NCBI RefSeq assembly: GCF_037975245.1
Contig: NC_092578.1
Coordinates: 7,343,501 to 7,407,500 of the forward strand
Direction: 5' to 3'
DNA: 64,000 bases
Source: Apostichopus japonicus
Lineage: Eukaryota; Echinodermata; Holothuroidea; Aspidochirotida; Stichopodidae
The position numbers and the translations under genes are program-made. Of the stretch, positions 1 to 9,230 are shown piece after piece; position 1 is the stretch's first letter; each line of letters begins with the position of its first letter. Under the pieces are notes generated by a model, which was not told where the DNA came from, made no database searches, and saw nothing but the letters and a program-made list of their open reading frames with translations.

Positions 1-2
1 CA

Positions 3-836
3 GATTCATTGTGGGATTTGATTGCATCAATGAAGAAATGCCATGTAACCCTGACAAAGCTAGGTTATACAGGTGACCTCAACAGCACTTCTAATCTCCT
101 GAAGGTACAGGACCTTTTACCCACACACCTACAATCTGCATGGGTAAACAATGCTCATGACATACTAACCAAAGAGAAAAGGGAACCAACATTCAATGAT
201 TTGTTGGGCCTACTTGTCAGGCATGCTGAAGTATCATCCACAATGTTCGGTAAGTACCTAGCTCAATCAAGGTCCTCAAACAACAGGAAGAGACAAGGTC
301 AAGGACATGTTAATGTGAGGTCCAACCATATTAGCAGCAAACCAATAAAATGTTTCATCTGTGATGGGGAACATAAAATCTACACATGTAAAGAGTTCCT
401 AGCAGGTGAGTATGAACAGAGGGTAAATATGGTTATGTCCAAGAGACTATGTTTCAGGTGTTTGATGCCCGGACACATCGGTTCTAGATGTCAAAGGAAG
501 TGGAGATGTGAATGTGGATCCGAGAAGCATCATAATATGCTTCACCCTCCTGCTGAAGAGGTAAAGGTAAGTTCAGGAGTCGTGTCTAGTGGTAATAAGG
601 TCTACATGAGAATACTGCCAGTGACTGTAATGGCAAGAAATGGTGTGAAGGTGAACACATTAGCTCTGTTAGACCATGGCTCGGACACAAGCTTGTGCTC
701 AGACAACCTGAAGAAGAAACTTGGCATCAAGGGTGAACGTAAAAGTACACCTCGTGTACGATCCATGGGAACATGGAAAAGGAAGGATGGCGGTTTAGGC
801 TTACTGTGGAAGGTAAGAACGAGCATGAACCCATGA
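3..836 (+). CDS. BEL/Pao gag C-terminus and start of protease (partial)
   Basis: The frame is already open at the left edge, so this is an internal part of gag and its first ATG is not the true start. About residues 115-170 carry zinc-knuckle-type cysteine clusters (CFICDGEHKIYTC and CFRCLMPGHIGSRC) followed by a further CECG/H cluster, the nucleic-acid-binding part of the capsid protein. Around residues 215-240 the sequence LLDHGSDTSLCSDNL looks like the DUF1758/pepsin-like protease active site. It reads D-H-G rather than the usual D-S/T-G. The frame ends at a TGA at 834-836, soon after the protease starts, while the pol frame is already open from 773 in another phase. The sequence therefore needs a frameshift or has suffered an indel. 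Confidence 0.8.
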   Translation, partial: DSLWDLIASMKKCHVTLTKLGYTGDLNSTSNLLKVQDLLPTHLQSAWVNNAHDILTKEKREPTFNDLLGLLVRHAEVSSTMFGKYLAQSRSSNNRKRQGQGHVNVRSNHISSKPIKCFICDGEHKIYTCKEFLAGEYEQRVNMVMSKRLCFRCLMPGHIGSRCQRKWRCECGSEKHHNMLHPPAEEVKVSSGVVSSGNKVYMRILPVTVMARNGVKVNTLALLDHGSDTSLCSDNLKKKLGIKGERKSTPRVRSMGTWKRKDGGLGLLWKVRTSMNP

Positions 837-3800
837 ACGTTGAGTTCCTGACGGTGCCAAAGATTCCAGCCTCCGAGGAAGGTATTCCCACAATGGAGGA
901 ATTGAGCAAGTGGGAACACTTGAGGCTGATACCGTGGGAAGACCATTGGGCCAAGGAGGTTGGTATCCTAATCGGTGCAGATTCTCCCCAAGCATTCTGG
1001 GTCTTGGAAGAAAAGAAAGGTAAGCCAAAGGACCCCTACGCCATAAGGACCCCACTTGGATGGTCCGTTATGGGACCTGGGGGAAAGGGCTGCAAGAATG
1101 GCTACTTCAACAGAATTCAGGTAAGTAACCAGCAGCTGCTTGACGAGGTGCAAAAGTCTTGGGCTATTGAGAATAGCGGCCTTTACGAAAGGCAAGACTC
1201 AGTTCAAGACTCTAGAGCTCGTAAGGTCATGGAGTCTACCATGAAGAAGACAGAAGATGGTCACTATGAAATGGGACTGCTATGGAAAAACGACAATCAT
1301 GACATGCCGTTGAATAAAGCAATGGCAGAGTCGAGATTAGAGTCTTTGAAAAGGCGATTATCTTCGAACAAAGACCTGCATGCTAAGTATACTGACGTCA
1401 TGGAAGGTTACATCAAGCAGGGGTATGCAGAACCAGTGGTAAACAAGGGCATCCCAGGTAATGTATGGTACCTACCCCACCACCCTGTTGAGAATCCCCA
1501 TAAGAATAAAGTTCGAGTTGTATACGATTGTGCAGCTCGGTTTGCTGGAACATCTCTGAATGATCAACTACTTAAGGGACCGGATCTTATGAATGATTTG
1601 CTTGGTGTCCTCCTTAGATTTAGGCAGGGAAGGGTAGCTATAGTCTCTGACATAGAGGCAATGTTCCACCAAGTCAAAATGATAGAACCAGATCGGGATG
1701 TTTTGAGATTCCTTTGGTGGGCAAATGGCGACATGAAAACATCGCCAAGGGAATACAGAATGTGTGTACACCTGTTTGGTGCCACTTCCTCCCCGTGCTG
1801 CGCAGGAAAGGCCCTGAAGCAGACAGCCGATGACAACGAGCTAACCAACAGAGACAAAGTGGGCAAACAGGCACTAGAGATCATGCGCGATGGATTTTAT
1901 GTCGATGACTGTTTAGGTTCAGTTCAGAGCGTGGAGGAGGCGATAAAGGTTTTACAGAGGCTCTCGACTATCCTCAAAGAAGGAGGATTCAGGCTCACCA
2001 AGTGGTTGAGTAATGAGAGGGCCGTTCTGGCCAGTGTCGATGAACATGAAAGAGCTCCGTCGGTGCGACTATCCGTGGACCGACTGCCTACAGAGAGAAC
2101 ACTAGGCGTTTGTTGGAATGCAGAAAGTGACAGTTTCACATTCCAGCTAACTTTGAAAATGAGCCCAACGACAAGAAGAGGACTTCTTTCAGTGACAAGT
2201 TCTGTCTTCGACCCACTGGGGATGGCCTCTCCATTTGTAATGATAGCTAGGTCTCTTCTGCAAGAAGTTTGCAGGAGAGGTGCTGAATGGGATCAGCCCC
2301 TGACAGATGAAGAGCAAGGTAAGTGGAGTAAGTGGCTTCACTACACTAAAATATTATCACAGGTAAGTGTTCCTAGGTGGTTCAAATTTGATGCCATAAC
2401 AGAGGCACAACTGCACATATTCTGTGATGCCTCCGAGAAGGGCTATGCTGCCGTAGCCTACTTTCGCGTAGAGCAGCCAGCTGGAGGCCACAACGTAGAG
2501 TTTGTGCTTGGTAAGTCTAGAGTCAGTCCCTTGAAGCATATAACTATTCCTAGGTTGGAGCTTATGGCAGCAGTGTTAGCAGCAACCCTTGATAGTACAA
2601 TCAGAAGGGAAATTAGACACTCTTTTGGAGACACCACCTTCTGGAGTGATTCCATGATAGTACTGAGTTATATCAGGAATGAAAACAGGCGCTACAAGAC
2701 CTTTGTGGCGAACAGAGTAGCTAAAATATTGAGTGTTTCCAGCTGTCAACAGTGGAGACACGTACCGACTAATGTGAACCCTGCGGACGGAGGTTCGAGG
2801 GGGGCCCATGAATTAGAGACGTGGTTGAAAGGCCCAGACTTCCTGCCCAAGGAGGAAGCATTTTGGCCAGCATCCAAATTCGATGCCGATGATGACGAGC
2901 AGTTGGCACACGATCTAGAAATCAAACGGTCAGTGATTGTCCAACAGGTAGGTGTGAAACAGAGAAACACGGGCTACGACAGTCTAATATCGACAATGAA
3001 AGGTAAGTTTTCATCCTGGAAAAAGTTGACAAGGGTCTTGGGATGGGTCTTACGATTTGTGAAATCTCTTAAATCCAAAGTGAAGCATCAGCCCACTGTG
3101 AACGGCAACTTACTTGTGTCAGAAATTACCGAGAGCGAGACGATGATATTGTCATGCGAACAGAAACAATCATTTCCAGAATGGCAGTCGGATAAAAGAC
3201 TGAATAGTTTGAGACCAGTCCTCCTAGGACAACTACTTAGGGTAGGAGGCAGACTGGACAACGCCTGTATCGACTATGATGCTAAACATCCGATAATTCT
3301 AGCTGGTAATGGTGAAATTACTAGAATGCTGATTTGGCACTACCACCTGAAGGTTGGACACAGTGGATGGTCAACCACGCTGAATGCTCTTCGGGAAAGA
3401 TTCTGGATTCTGGCAGGTAGGTCAGCAGTTAAAGCCATGTTGAGAAACTGCGTAACATGTAAAAGACACAATGCTAGGCGAGAGGAACAACTTATGGCAT
3501 CTCTGCCTGAGGAGCGTGTCACCGCAGACAAACCACCGTTTACCTATGCTGGGCTTGATTATTTCGGTCCCATAGATGTCAAGCAGGGCCGATCTTCAAT
3601 CAAAATGTATGGATGCATTTTCACTTGTCTTGCATCCAGGGCTGTCCACATCGAAGTTGCCAACAGTTTGAATACGGACTCATTCATTAACGCGTATCAA
3701 AGATTCGTAGGGAGACGTGGAGATCCCGCTAAAATATACAGCGACAATGGGTCGAACTTTGTCGCTGCCCAGAAAGAGCTTAAGAAGGCCTTGTACGAGA

Positions 3801-4444
3801 TGAATCAGGACAGAGTAGAGGAAGTTCTTCACACACAAGGGGTCGAGTGGCACTTCAACCCTCCCTCCGCCAGCCATTTTGGAGGTGTTTGGGAACGTTT
3901 GATACGGTCAGTGAGGAAGGTCCTCCATGGTATCCTTAAACAACAAAGTGTGGACAAAGACGTACTACAAACAGTGTTAACAGAAGTAGAAAATATCCTG
4001 AACTCGAGGCCGATAACAGACCTATCACCGGAGGCACACGACGAGGAGCCGTTGACGCCTAATCATCTACTCCTGATGAGAAAGGGAGCCACAGCGCCAA
4101 TAGGTAAAACTGGGGTGTATAGTAAAAGACGATGGCACCAAGCTCAATACCTATCTTCGCTCTTCTGGACCCGATGGAAGAAAGAGTATCTTCCACTGCT
4201 TCAGAAAAGACACAAATGGACGATACCAAGGAAGAATGTACAGGTAGGTGATATAGTACTGTTAGTCGACGAAGTGTTGCCCAGAGGGAGATGGTCAATG
4301 GGTAAAGTAATCACGGTGTACAGAAGCAAAGATGGCAAGGTGAGAAGTGTCGATCTCAAGGTAGCTGGCGGGACTTTGAAACGTCCTATTACAAAGTTAT
4401 GTGTAATATACAGAGAAGTGATTGATGGAGGAGCAAAAATTTAA
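773..4444 (+). CDS. BEL/Pao pol polyprotein: RT, RNase H, integrase
   Basis: This is one uninterrupted frame of 1223 codons. In order it shows a peptidase-A17-type region, RT with SDIEAMFHQV and the catalytic FYVDD box, RNase H with FCDASEKGYAAVAYF, ELMAAVLAATL and FWSDSMIVL, and a linker. An HH-CC integrase zinc finger follows (HYHLKVGHSG ... CVTCKR), then the DDE core (YAGLDYFG, SDNGSNF, GGVWERLIRSVRK) and a DUF5641-like C-terminus with WHQAQYLSSLFWTRW and VGDIVLLVDE. All expected acidic catalytic positions are visible. The ATG at 773 is only the first ATG in frame; the product is probably made as a fusion with gag. The coding strand has many GGTAAG words, treated as a separate finding. Confidence 0.9.
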   Translation: MEKEGWRFRLTVEGKNEHEPMNVEFLTVPKIPASEEGIPTMEELSKWEHLRLIPWEDHWAKEVGILIGADSPQAFWVLEEKKGKPKDPYAIRTPLGWSVMGPGGKGCKNGYFNRIQVSNQQLLDEVQKSWAIENSGLYERQDSVQDSRARKVMESTMKKTEDGHYEMGLLWKNDNHDMPLNKAMAESRLESLKRRLSSNKDLHAKYTDVMEGYIKQGYAEPVVNKGIPGNVWYLPHHPVENPHKNKVRVVYDCAARFAGTSLNDQLLKGPDLMNDLLGVLLRFRQGRVAIVSDIEAMFHQVKMIEPDRDVLRFLWWANGDMKTSPREYRMCVHLFGATSSPCCAGKALKQTADDNELTNRDKVGKQALEIMRDGFYVDDCLGSVQSVEEAIKVLQRLSTILKEGGFRLTKWLSNERAVLASVDEHERAPSVRLSVDRLPTERTLGVCWNAESDSFTFQLTLKMSPTTRRGLLSVTSSVFDPLGMASPFVMIARSLLQEVCRRGAEWDQPLTDEEQGKWSKWLHYTKILSQVSVPRWFKFDAITEAQLHIFCDASEKGYAAVAYFRVEQPAGGHNVEFVLGKSRVSPLKHITIPRLELMAAVLAATLDSTIRREIRHSFGDTTFWSDSMIVLSYIRNENRRYKTFVANRVAKILSVSSCQQWRHVPTNVNPADGGSRGAHELETWLKGPDFLPKEEAFWPASKFDADDDEQLAHDLEIKRSVIVQQVGVKQRNTGYDSLISTMKGKFSSWKKLTRVLGWVLRFVKSLKSKVKHQPTVNGNLLVSEITESETMILSCEQKQSFPEWQSDKRLNSLRPVLLGQLLRVGGRLDNACIDYDAKHPIILAGNGEITRMLIWHYHLKVGHSGWSTTLNALRERFWILAGRSAVKAMLRNCVTCKRHNARREEQLMASLPEERVTADKPPFTYAGLDYFGPIDVKQGRSSIKMYGCIFTCLASRAVHIEVANSLNTDSFINAYQRFVGRRGDPAKIYSDNGSNFVAAQKELKKALYEMNQDRVEEVLHTQGVEWHFNPPSASHFGGVWERLIRSVRKVLHGILKQQSVDKDVLQTVLTEVENILNSRPITDLSPEAHDEEPLTPNHLLLMRKGATAPIGKTGVYSKRRWHQAQYLSSLFWTRWKKEYLPLLQKRHKWTIPRKNVQVGDIVLLVDEVLPRGRWSMGKVITVYRSKDGKVRSVDLKVAGGTLKRPITKLCVIYREVIDGGAKI

Positions 4445-4577
4445 AGCGACTCTGCATGTATTTACGGTTTGTTTATATATTTTTTAATTTTATTTATCAT
4501 TTTAGCACTGTTCTGACTTGTTCGCTGTTGACATGCTGAAATCTTGTTTCCCTTTTTGTGATTTCAGCCGGGGGGAG
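4445..4577 (+). other. Spacer and polypurine tract before the 3' LTR
   Basis: This is a short T-rich spacer after the pol stop. It ends in a purine-rich run (GGGGGGAG, about 4570-4577) directly before a TG dinucleotide. This is the expected position and composition of the plus-strand primer site of an LTR retrotransposon. Confidence 0.65.
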
Positions 4578-5889
4578 TGTTAGGTATTTCCCTGCTTTGT
4601 TAGTGCGCTCCCATTTTTGCTCAATCGGCCTGCCAAAAATATCAGTACTCAGCAGGTTCGTCGGACTGTCGTGCACTGCACGTTTTCACACTGGCTGCGT
4701 AACCTACCAAATTTATGCTAAGCCACTGAACTTAATCTTTATTGTGTACGTGGACGTTGTCATCAGAAACAGTCGATAATGGGTAAGATGTATTTTGTAA
4801 TTGTGCTTGTATTATAAGTCTTGGTATCCAAGATGACCAATATTTAGTGATCCCAATGTAACGTTACCGCCAGTGCGGTCATTGTAAATAAGCCTAGCGT
4901 TATGTTGTTGGAAAGTAGCGTGATTCGTAACAGTTTAAATGATAATCTACTAAGTCATATATGTCCTTTAATTCTATCAAACACACACACGATCGTTCAT
5001 ATGATGTTCACGATATTTCAGGGTTTCATGAGTGGGAATATTCCAGTAGAAATTGTGTGTTTTATCGATGGCTTATGCACCGTGAGAGCTGCGGTTAATT
5101 ATTATAGGATATTTATACACATGGTCTTTGCTAAGACAGGGGTAACGCTGGTTGTAATGGTGATATGAATATTCATGAGCTATGTGGATTCAGTGGTTGT
5201 AAAGGTCCAGTGACCTTCTGGAGACTTTGAGATAGCCTTTATTGTGTTATAAACAACGCAGATTTGTTTAGTTTGTTATTATTGTGTTTTACTGCAAGTT
5301 GTATTGCAAGATGTACTAATGAAAAGATGTAATTGTTGTCATGTTTATATTACAGGGTTGAAGTCGAGAAAGTTGATGTCTTAAGAGAATGTACGATTTG
5401 TGAGGCCTAGAGCGGTCATATTCACGTGAGCACTGTTGTATTTTATATAGGTTTCTTATAACGTAGCACTGTATTTGTGTATCGCTGTGAATCAGTCTAT
5501 TGTAAAGTCTTATATTTGCATTCATGCTAATGGTCACAACCGGCAGGTTGAGATATTGTGGTCAGAAGACGATTGTTACATATTCCCATATTCGTACCGT
5601 GTTTCTCTTCATCAACCCAATTTCAGTGTCATCATATATAATGTTTGATATCGTGTTACGGTGTAGATTTTATCAATTAAGCATGTTTTTTGTTATTTCC
5701 TTGATTCTTATGTAGTCACCGAACAACGAATGTACAACTTGAAGAAAGTAAGACACAGTTAGAACCAAATAAAGAGTTAAACTGATGGTCATCTAAGCAA
5801 TTGTCATTCTTCGTGTTTGTGTGACGTGACCGTAGAGATCGTAGAGCGCCCTCTACACCAAACTGGCTCCGAGCCCAAGAGCAGTTACA
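4578..5889 (+). repeat. 3' long terminal repeat of the BEL/Pao element (end inferred)
   Basis: The left edge is the TGTTAGG that follows the purine tract. A polyadenylation signal AATAAA lies at 5768-5773, about 120 bases before the proposed right edge GTTACA at 5889, where a minisatellite starts. TGT...ACA fits LTR termini, and the length of about 1.3 kb is on the long side. The right edge is not proved, because the other LTR is outside the window. No coding sequence was recognised inside it. Confidence 0.6.
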
Positions 5890-5890
5890 T

Positions 5891-6072
5891 GCCCTGTGAA
5901 TAAGGTGTATGTGTCTGGCTATTCGCAGGGTTGCCCTGCAAATAAGGTGTCTGTGTTCGGCTGTTTGCAGGGCTGCCCTGTGAATAAGATGTTTGTGTCT
6001 GGCTATTCGCAGGGCTGCCCTGCGAATAAGATGTTTGTGTCTGGTTATTCGCAGGGCTGCCCTGCGAATAAG
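5891..6072 (+). repeat. 42-bp minisatellite, about 4.3 units, with palindromic junctions
   Basis: Units start GCCCTGYRAATAAG and end ATTCGCAGGGCT. Four full copies (5891, 5933, 5975, 6017) and a partial fifth are visible. Junctions at 6005-6027 and 6047-6069 read ATTCGCAGGGC, T, GCCCTGCGAAT, which is a perfect 11-bp inverted repeat around one base. The period is a multiple of three, so reading frames stay open through the array, but nothing indicates coding. Confidence 0.9.
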
Positions 6073-6144
6073 CCCCACCTTTTACTGCGGGGGTATACTA
6101 CGGAAGCCCAATAGTACGGAAGCCCATTAGGGCCAAGGTTATTT

Positions 6145-6692
6145 TTTTCCCTTTAAATCCGAAATCCTTATTTTAAAATCCGAAATCTATTTTTTAAAAT
6201 CCGAAATCCTTATTTTAAAATCCGAAATCTATTATTTAAAATCCGAAATCTGTTTTTAAAATCCGAATTCCGTTATCCTTATTTTGAAATCCGAAATCCA
6301 TTTTTTGAAATCCGAAATCCTTATTGTAAAATCCGAAATCTGTTTTTTAAAATCCGAAATCTGATTTTTTAAATCCGAAATCCTTATTTTAAAATCCGAA
6401 ATCTATTTTTCCAAATCAGAAATCTGTTTTTTTTAAATCTGAAATCCTTATTTTAAAATCCGAAATCTATTTTTTAAAATCCGAAAATTTGTTTTTCGAA
6501 ATCCTTAATCCTTCTTTTAAAATCCGAAATCTATTATTTAAAATCCGAAATCCTTATTTTAAAATCCGAATTCCGTTATCCTTATTTTGAAATCCGAAAT
6601 CCATTTTTTGAAATCCGAAATCCTTATTGTAAAATCCGAAATCTGTTTTTTAAAATCCTTATTTTATAATCCGAAATCTATTTTTTGAAACC
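6145..6692 (+). repeat. AT-rich satellite array with unit AAAATCCGAAATC(C/T)TTATTTT
   Basis: Roughly 25 to 28 degenerate copies of a unit of about 20 bp built from AAATCCGAAATC plus a short T-rich spacer. A longer stretch around 6260-6330 is repeated near 6560-6640, so the array has grown by segmental duplication. The same unit appears in reverse complement at 7843-8112. Confidence 0.9.
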
Positions 6693-7842
6693 TATTTTTT
6701 CTTTAGCGTTTGTAACATTAATTATTGTTAATTGTAAAGTTTGTTGAAGACCAATGCTGCATCATTCATCTTGCATCCATGTTAAGATGGCGGAGAGTGA
6801 AGATTGGATAAAGGGTTATTTACAGCTTGGGCCATCAAACTTAGAAATACGGACAATTTTGGACAAAAACCATTCAATAAAGATCAACTGACCCGCATTT
6901 CGCGGGTTGGACCCTCATTCTAACACCCAAACCTGCTGACCCGCGCAAGCGTCCGAAAAACCCGCATTGTAATTGTCAAGTATACATAAAAACAAATGCA
7001 TCAAATTTTGACTTAGCAACAATCATTTCTTTAGCATAATGCATAAAATGCATATTTCTCACAAAATTTTGGGTGACAAAAGCCTTTCTAAGTGCCACCA
7101 TTTTACATGTAGGCATCACCAGGATTCCAAAAAAAAAATCAAAAGGGGGAGGAAGGCACCCTCTCCCCTTACGGACGGCGATTCGTGGCATGGACCAGCA
7201 TTTGCCCTCTCAAGAGTTGGGAGCTATGAAACAGTCGACACAGTGAGAGGGTCTACTGTGCAAACTTAGGCCGGACCAGCTGTAGGCCTTGGAGCTACGT
7301 TAATCCCTATACTATCCCAGCACTTTGAGCTGTTTTCGAGGATGTCGTAAGGTTAGGCTAAAGGCCCAGGCTTAGGGCCTGATTCAAGTCTAAAACTACC
7401 CCGCCCGTGATCTGCCTTGTTGGCAGTTCACATCATTATGATATTGCATTTGTAACGGTTCTCACAGGGTTTTCATTCTCTATAATTCATTTCTGCAATA
7501 ATTGGAGAGTACACGATACAATGTATTAATGTGTAATACATGTAGAGCCTTTCTGTATAAACAGTATCACTACATTGTGATGCGAGCAAGGAAGCTTTAG
7601 TGTCCGACGTTGGCTATGGATCGCCGCTGGTCTCTACGATCATTCGTTGAAAAGTTGGGTCGCAGGCTAGCACAGTGTCAGGAGGGATAAAAATCCCAGG
7701 CCCTACTGACATACATATATAGCCTCGAATACCCAGGCGCTTTCAGAAAATGGCGCGTAGTTTGTCACTATGTTTTCAATAGCTAACATTTTGATAACAC
7801 TAGCAACGACTGCAAAAGTCGCCCGTACTGCCGTACATTCAA
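6693..7842. other. Spacer between the inverted satellite arrays
   Basis: This is 1.15 kb of mixed sequence with no convincing coding capacity. Short open frames near 7039-7269 have no recognisable motif. Because matching satellite arrays flank it in opposite orientation, it may be the centre of a foldback-type element. Inside I see no transposase, tRNA or hairpin. Confidence 0.4.
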
Positions 7843-8112
7843 AAAAATAGATTTCGGATTTCAAAAAATAGATTTCGAAAAATAGATTTCGGAAAATAGA
7901 TTTCGGATTTCAAAAAATAGATTTCGGATTTTAAAAAACAGATTTCGGATTTCCAAATAATGATTTCGGATTTCAAAATAAGGATTTCGGATTTTAAAAT
8001 AAGGATTTCGGATTTTATAAAACAGATTTCGGATTTTAAAATAAGGATTTCGGATTTCAATAAATAGATTTCGGATTTTAAAATAAGGATTTCAGATTTC
8101 GGATTTTGAAAT
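7843..8112 (-). repeat. Inverted second copy of the AAATCCGAAATC satellite
   Basis: About 12 copies of the reverse-complement unit GATTTCGGATTTTAAAATA. Orientation is opposite to the 6145-6692 array and the spacing and variants (TAAGGA, AACAGA, AATAGA) match. The two arrays could pair as a stem with a loop of about 1.15 kb. Confidence 0.9.
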
Positions 8113-8160
8113 ATTCTGCTTCCACCACCCCCCCCCCCCCCACCCTTCCAAGTTTCTGGC

Positions 8161-8250
8161 TACGTCCCTGTCGTCAGGTGTGCATGACGATGCCCCTTCA
8201 AGGGAAACATAATGCTACAAATAAAATGATCTTAACCAAAAGCCTGTCTG
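8161..8250 (-). repeat. Truncated copy of a U2-snRNA-like repeat
   Basis: On the minus strand it reads CTTTTGGTTAAGATCAT, then TGTAG, and later GCACACCTGACGA. The first part resembles the 5' domain of U2 snRNA. The second part is absent from U2 but is shared with the longer copy at 45571-45771. Similarity between the copies extends over about 75 bases with several mismatches and a small gap. No target duplication was found here. Confidence 0.5.
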
Positions 8251-8831
8251 GCACAAAAATGTCGCAATGTAAGGCGTACTGTACATGGCTGAGAGACCAA
8301 TTGCACTATTAAATTCCTATAAATTCAATATAACGTTGCCCTTTAGACCTGCTGTACAGTACATGTGATGAATCGGGGCACAAAGTGGAGAGGAATGAGA
8401 GAAGCAGAGACACAGAGGGTCGCAGCAGCTGACTGGGAGAGAGAGGGTGGGGGGGGGGGTAGCAGTGGCTGGGTGGGAGCTAGGGTGATCAGGGCATATT
8501 GGAAGGGGATCGGGGTGGAGAAGTGAAATCTGTAATAGTAGGCCTAATTTAAGCTTGCATGAACTTTTGCAGATTGTAACTCTCAGAAGCAATCCATAGT
8601 TGAAATTTAATTCATATGGTTTGAAAGTTGACCCTTTCACTTTAGCTTTCAAACTTGTTTTCAAGCTACTTAATTTTAAATTGGTAAATAAACCCAACTT
8701 AAACTTGTCAACTACAGTGACTGAGGGAACTATAATGAACAACTCACTCAAATTTCTCAATCCTAAAAAAAAAATCTTCTTTATTAAGGGTTGCAAATAG
8801 CATCATTTTAATGTTCCGTCACATATATACG

Positions 8832-9223
8832 TGGTCAAGTGGTTAAGGCAGTGAACTTGTGATCTAAGTATTACAGGTTCGAGCCCTGGCCAGATCAATG
8901 CGTTGTGTCCTTGGGCAAGGCACTTTATCTCCATTGCCTCTCTTCACCCAGGTGTATAAATGGGGACTTGCGAGGTGACTTGTAAATATAGTTTTGTGCG
9001 CCGGTTTGTGGCTGCACCCTATGGGAAGTCCCCCAGGGGACACATGGCTGTGGTGCACTGTGGTGCCCCAGGAGAGATTGATTGAATTGTGCATACTTTG
9101 GTGTGTAGGTGTGACAAGTTACCAATGACAAGGGTTAATCGTAAAGCGCATAGAACTTGTGGTTTATGCGCTATATAAATAACGATGTAATAATAATAAT
9201 ATAACAGCGTAATAATAATAATA
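8832..9223 (+). mobile_element. tRNA-derived SINE with target duplication
   Basis: The head has a pol III A box (TGGTCAAGTGG, about 8833) and B box (GGTTCGAGCCC, 8876-8886) spaced as in a tRNA gene. A conserved-looking body follows (CCTTGGGCAAGGCACTTTA, CACCCAGGTGTATAAATGGG), then a 3' tail GCGCTATATAAAT and TAA-repeat tails. The 7-bp word ATATACG flanks it at 8825-8831 and 9224-9230, the expected target duplication. The tRNA-like head has no intact acceptor stem, so this is not a functional tRNA gene. Confidence 0.85.
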
Positions 9224-9230
9224 ATATACG

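Larger units (their letters stand above)
1..5889 (+). mobile_element. BEL/Pao LTR retrotransposon, 5'-truncated by the window edge
   Basis: The order gag zinc knuckles, aspartic protease, reverse transcriptase, RNase H, integrase and DUF5641-like tail, followed by a purine tract and a TG...CA long terminal repeat, is the BEL/Pao arrangement. The 5' LTR and the start of gag lie outside the window, so LTR-LTR identity and the target duplication cannot be assessed. The 3' pol ORF is long and open (1223 codons), which suggests fairly recent insertion, but the gag-pol reading frame is broken near 770-836. The family call is secure from the integrase and the C-terminal tail. A Ty3 or Copia element would not carry that tail. 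Confidence 0.9.

Noticed and set aside
5891-6072. CRISPR-like array (palindromic repeats)
   Set aside because: There are no unique spacers between repeats and the genome is eukaryotic; it is a minisatellite.
7839-8060. KSEI-repeat ORF
   Set aside because: It is the satellite unit read in one frame. The same satellite in the other array is interrupted by stops and shifts.
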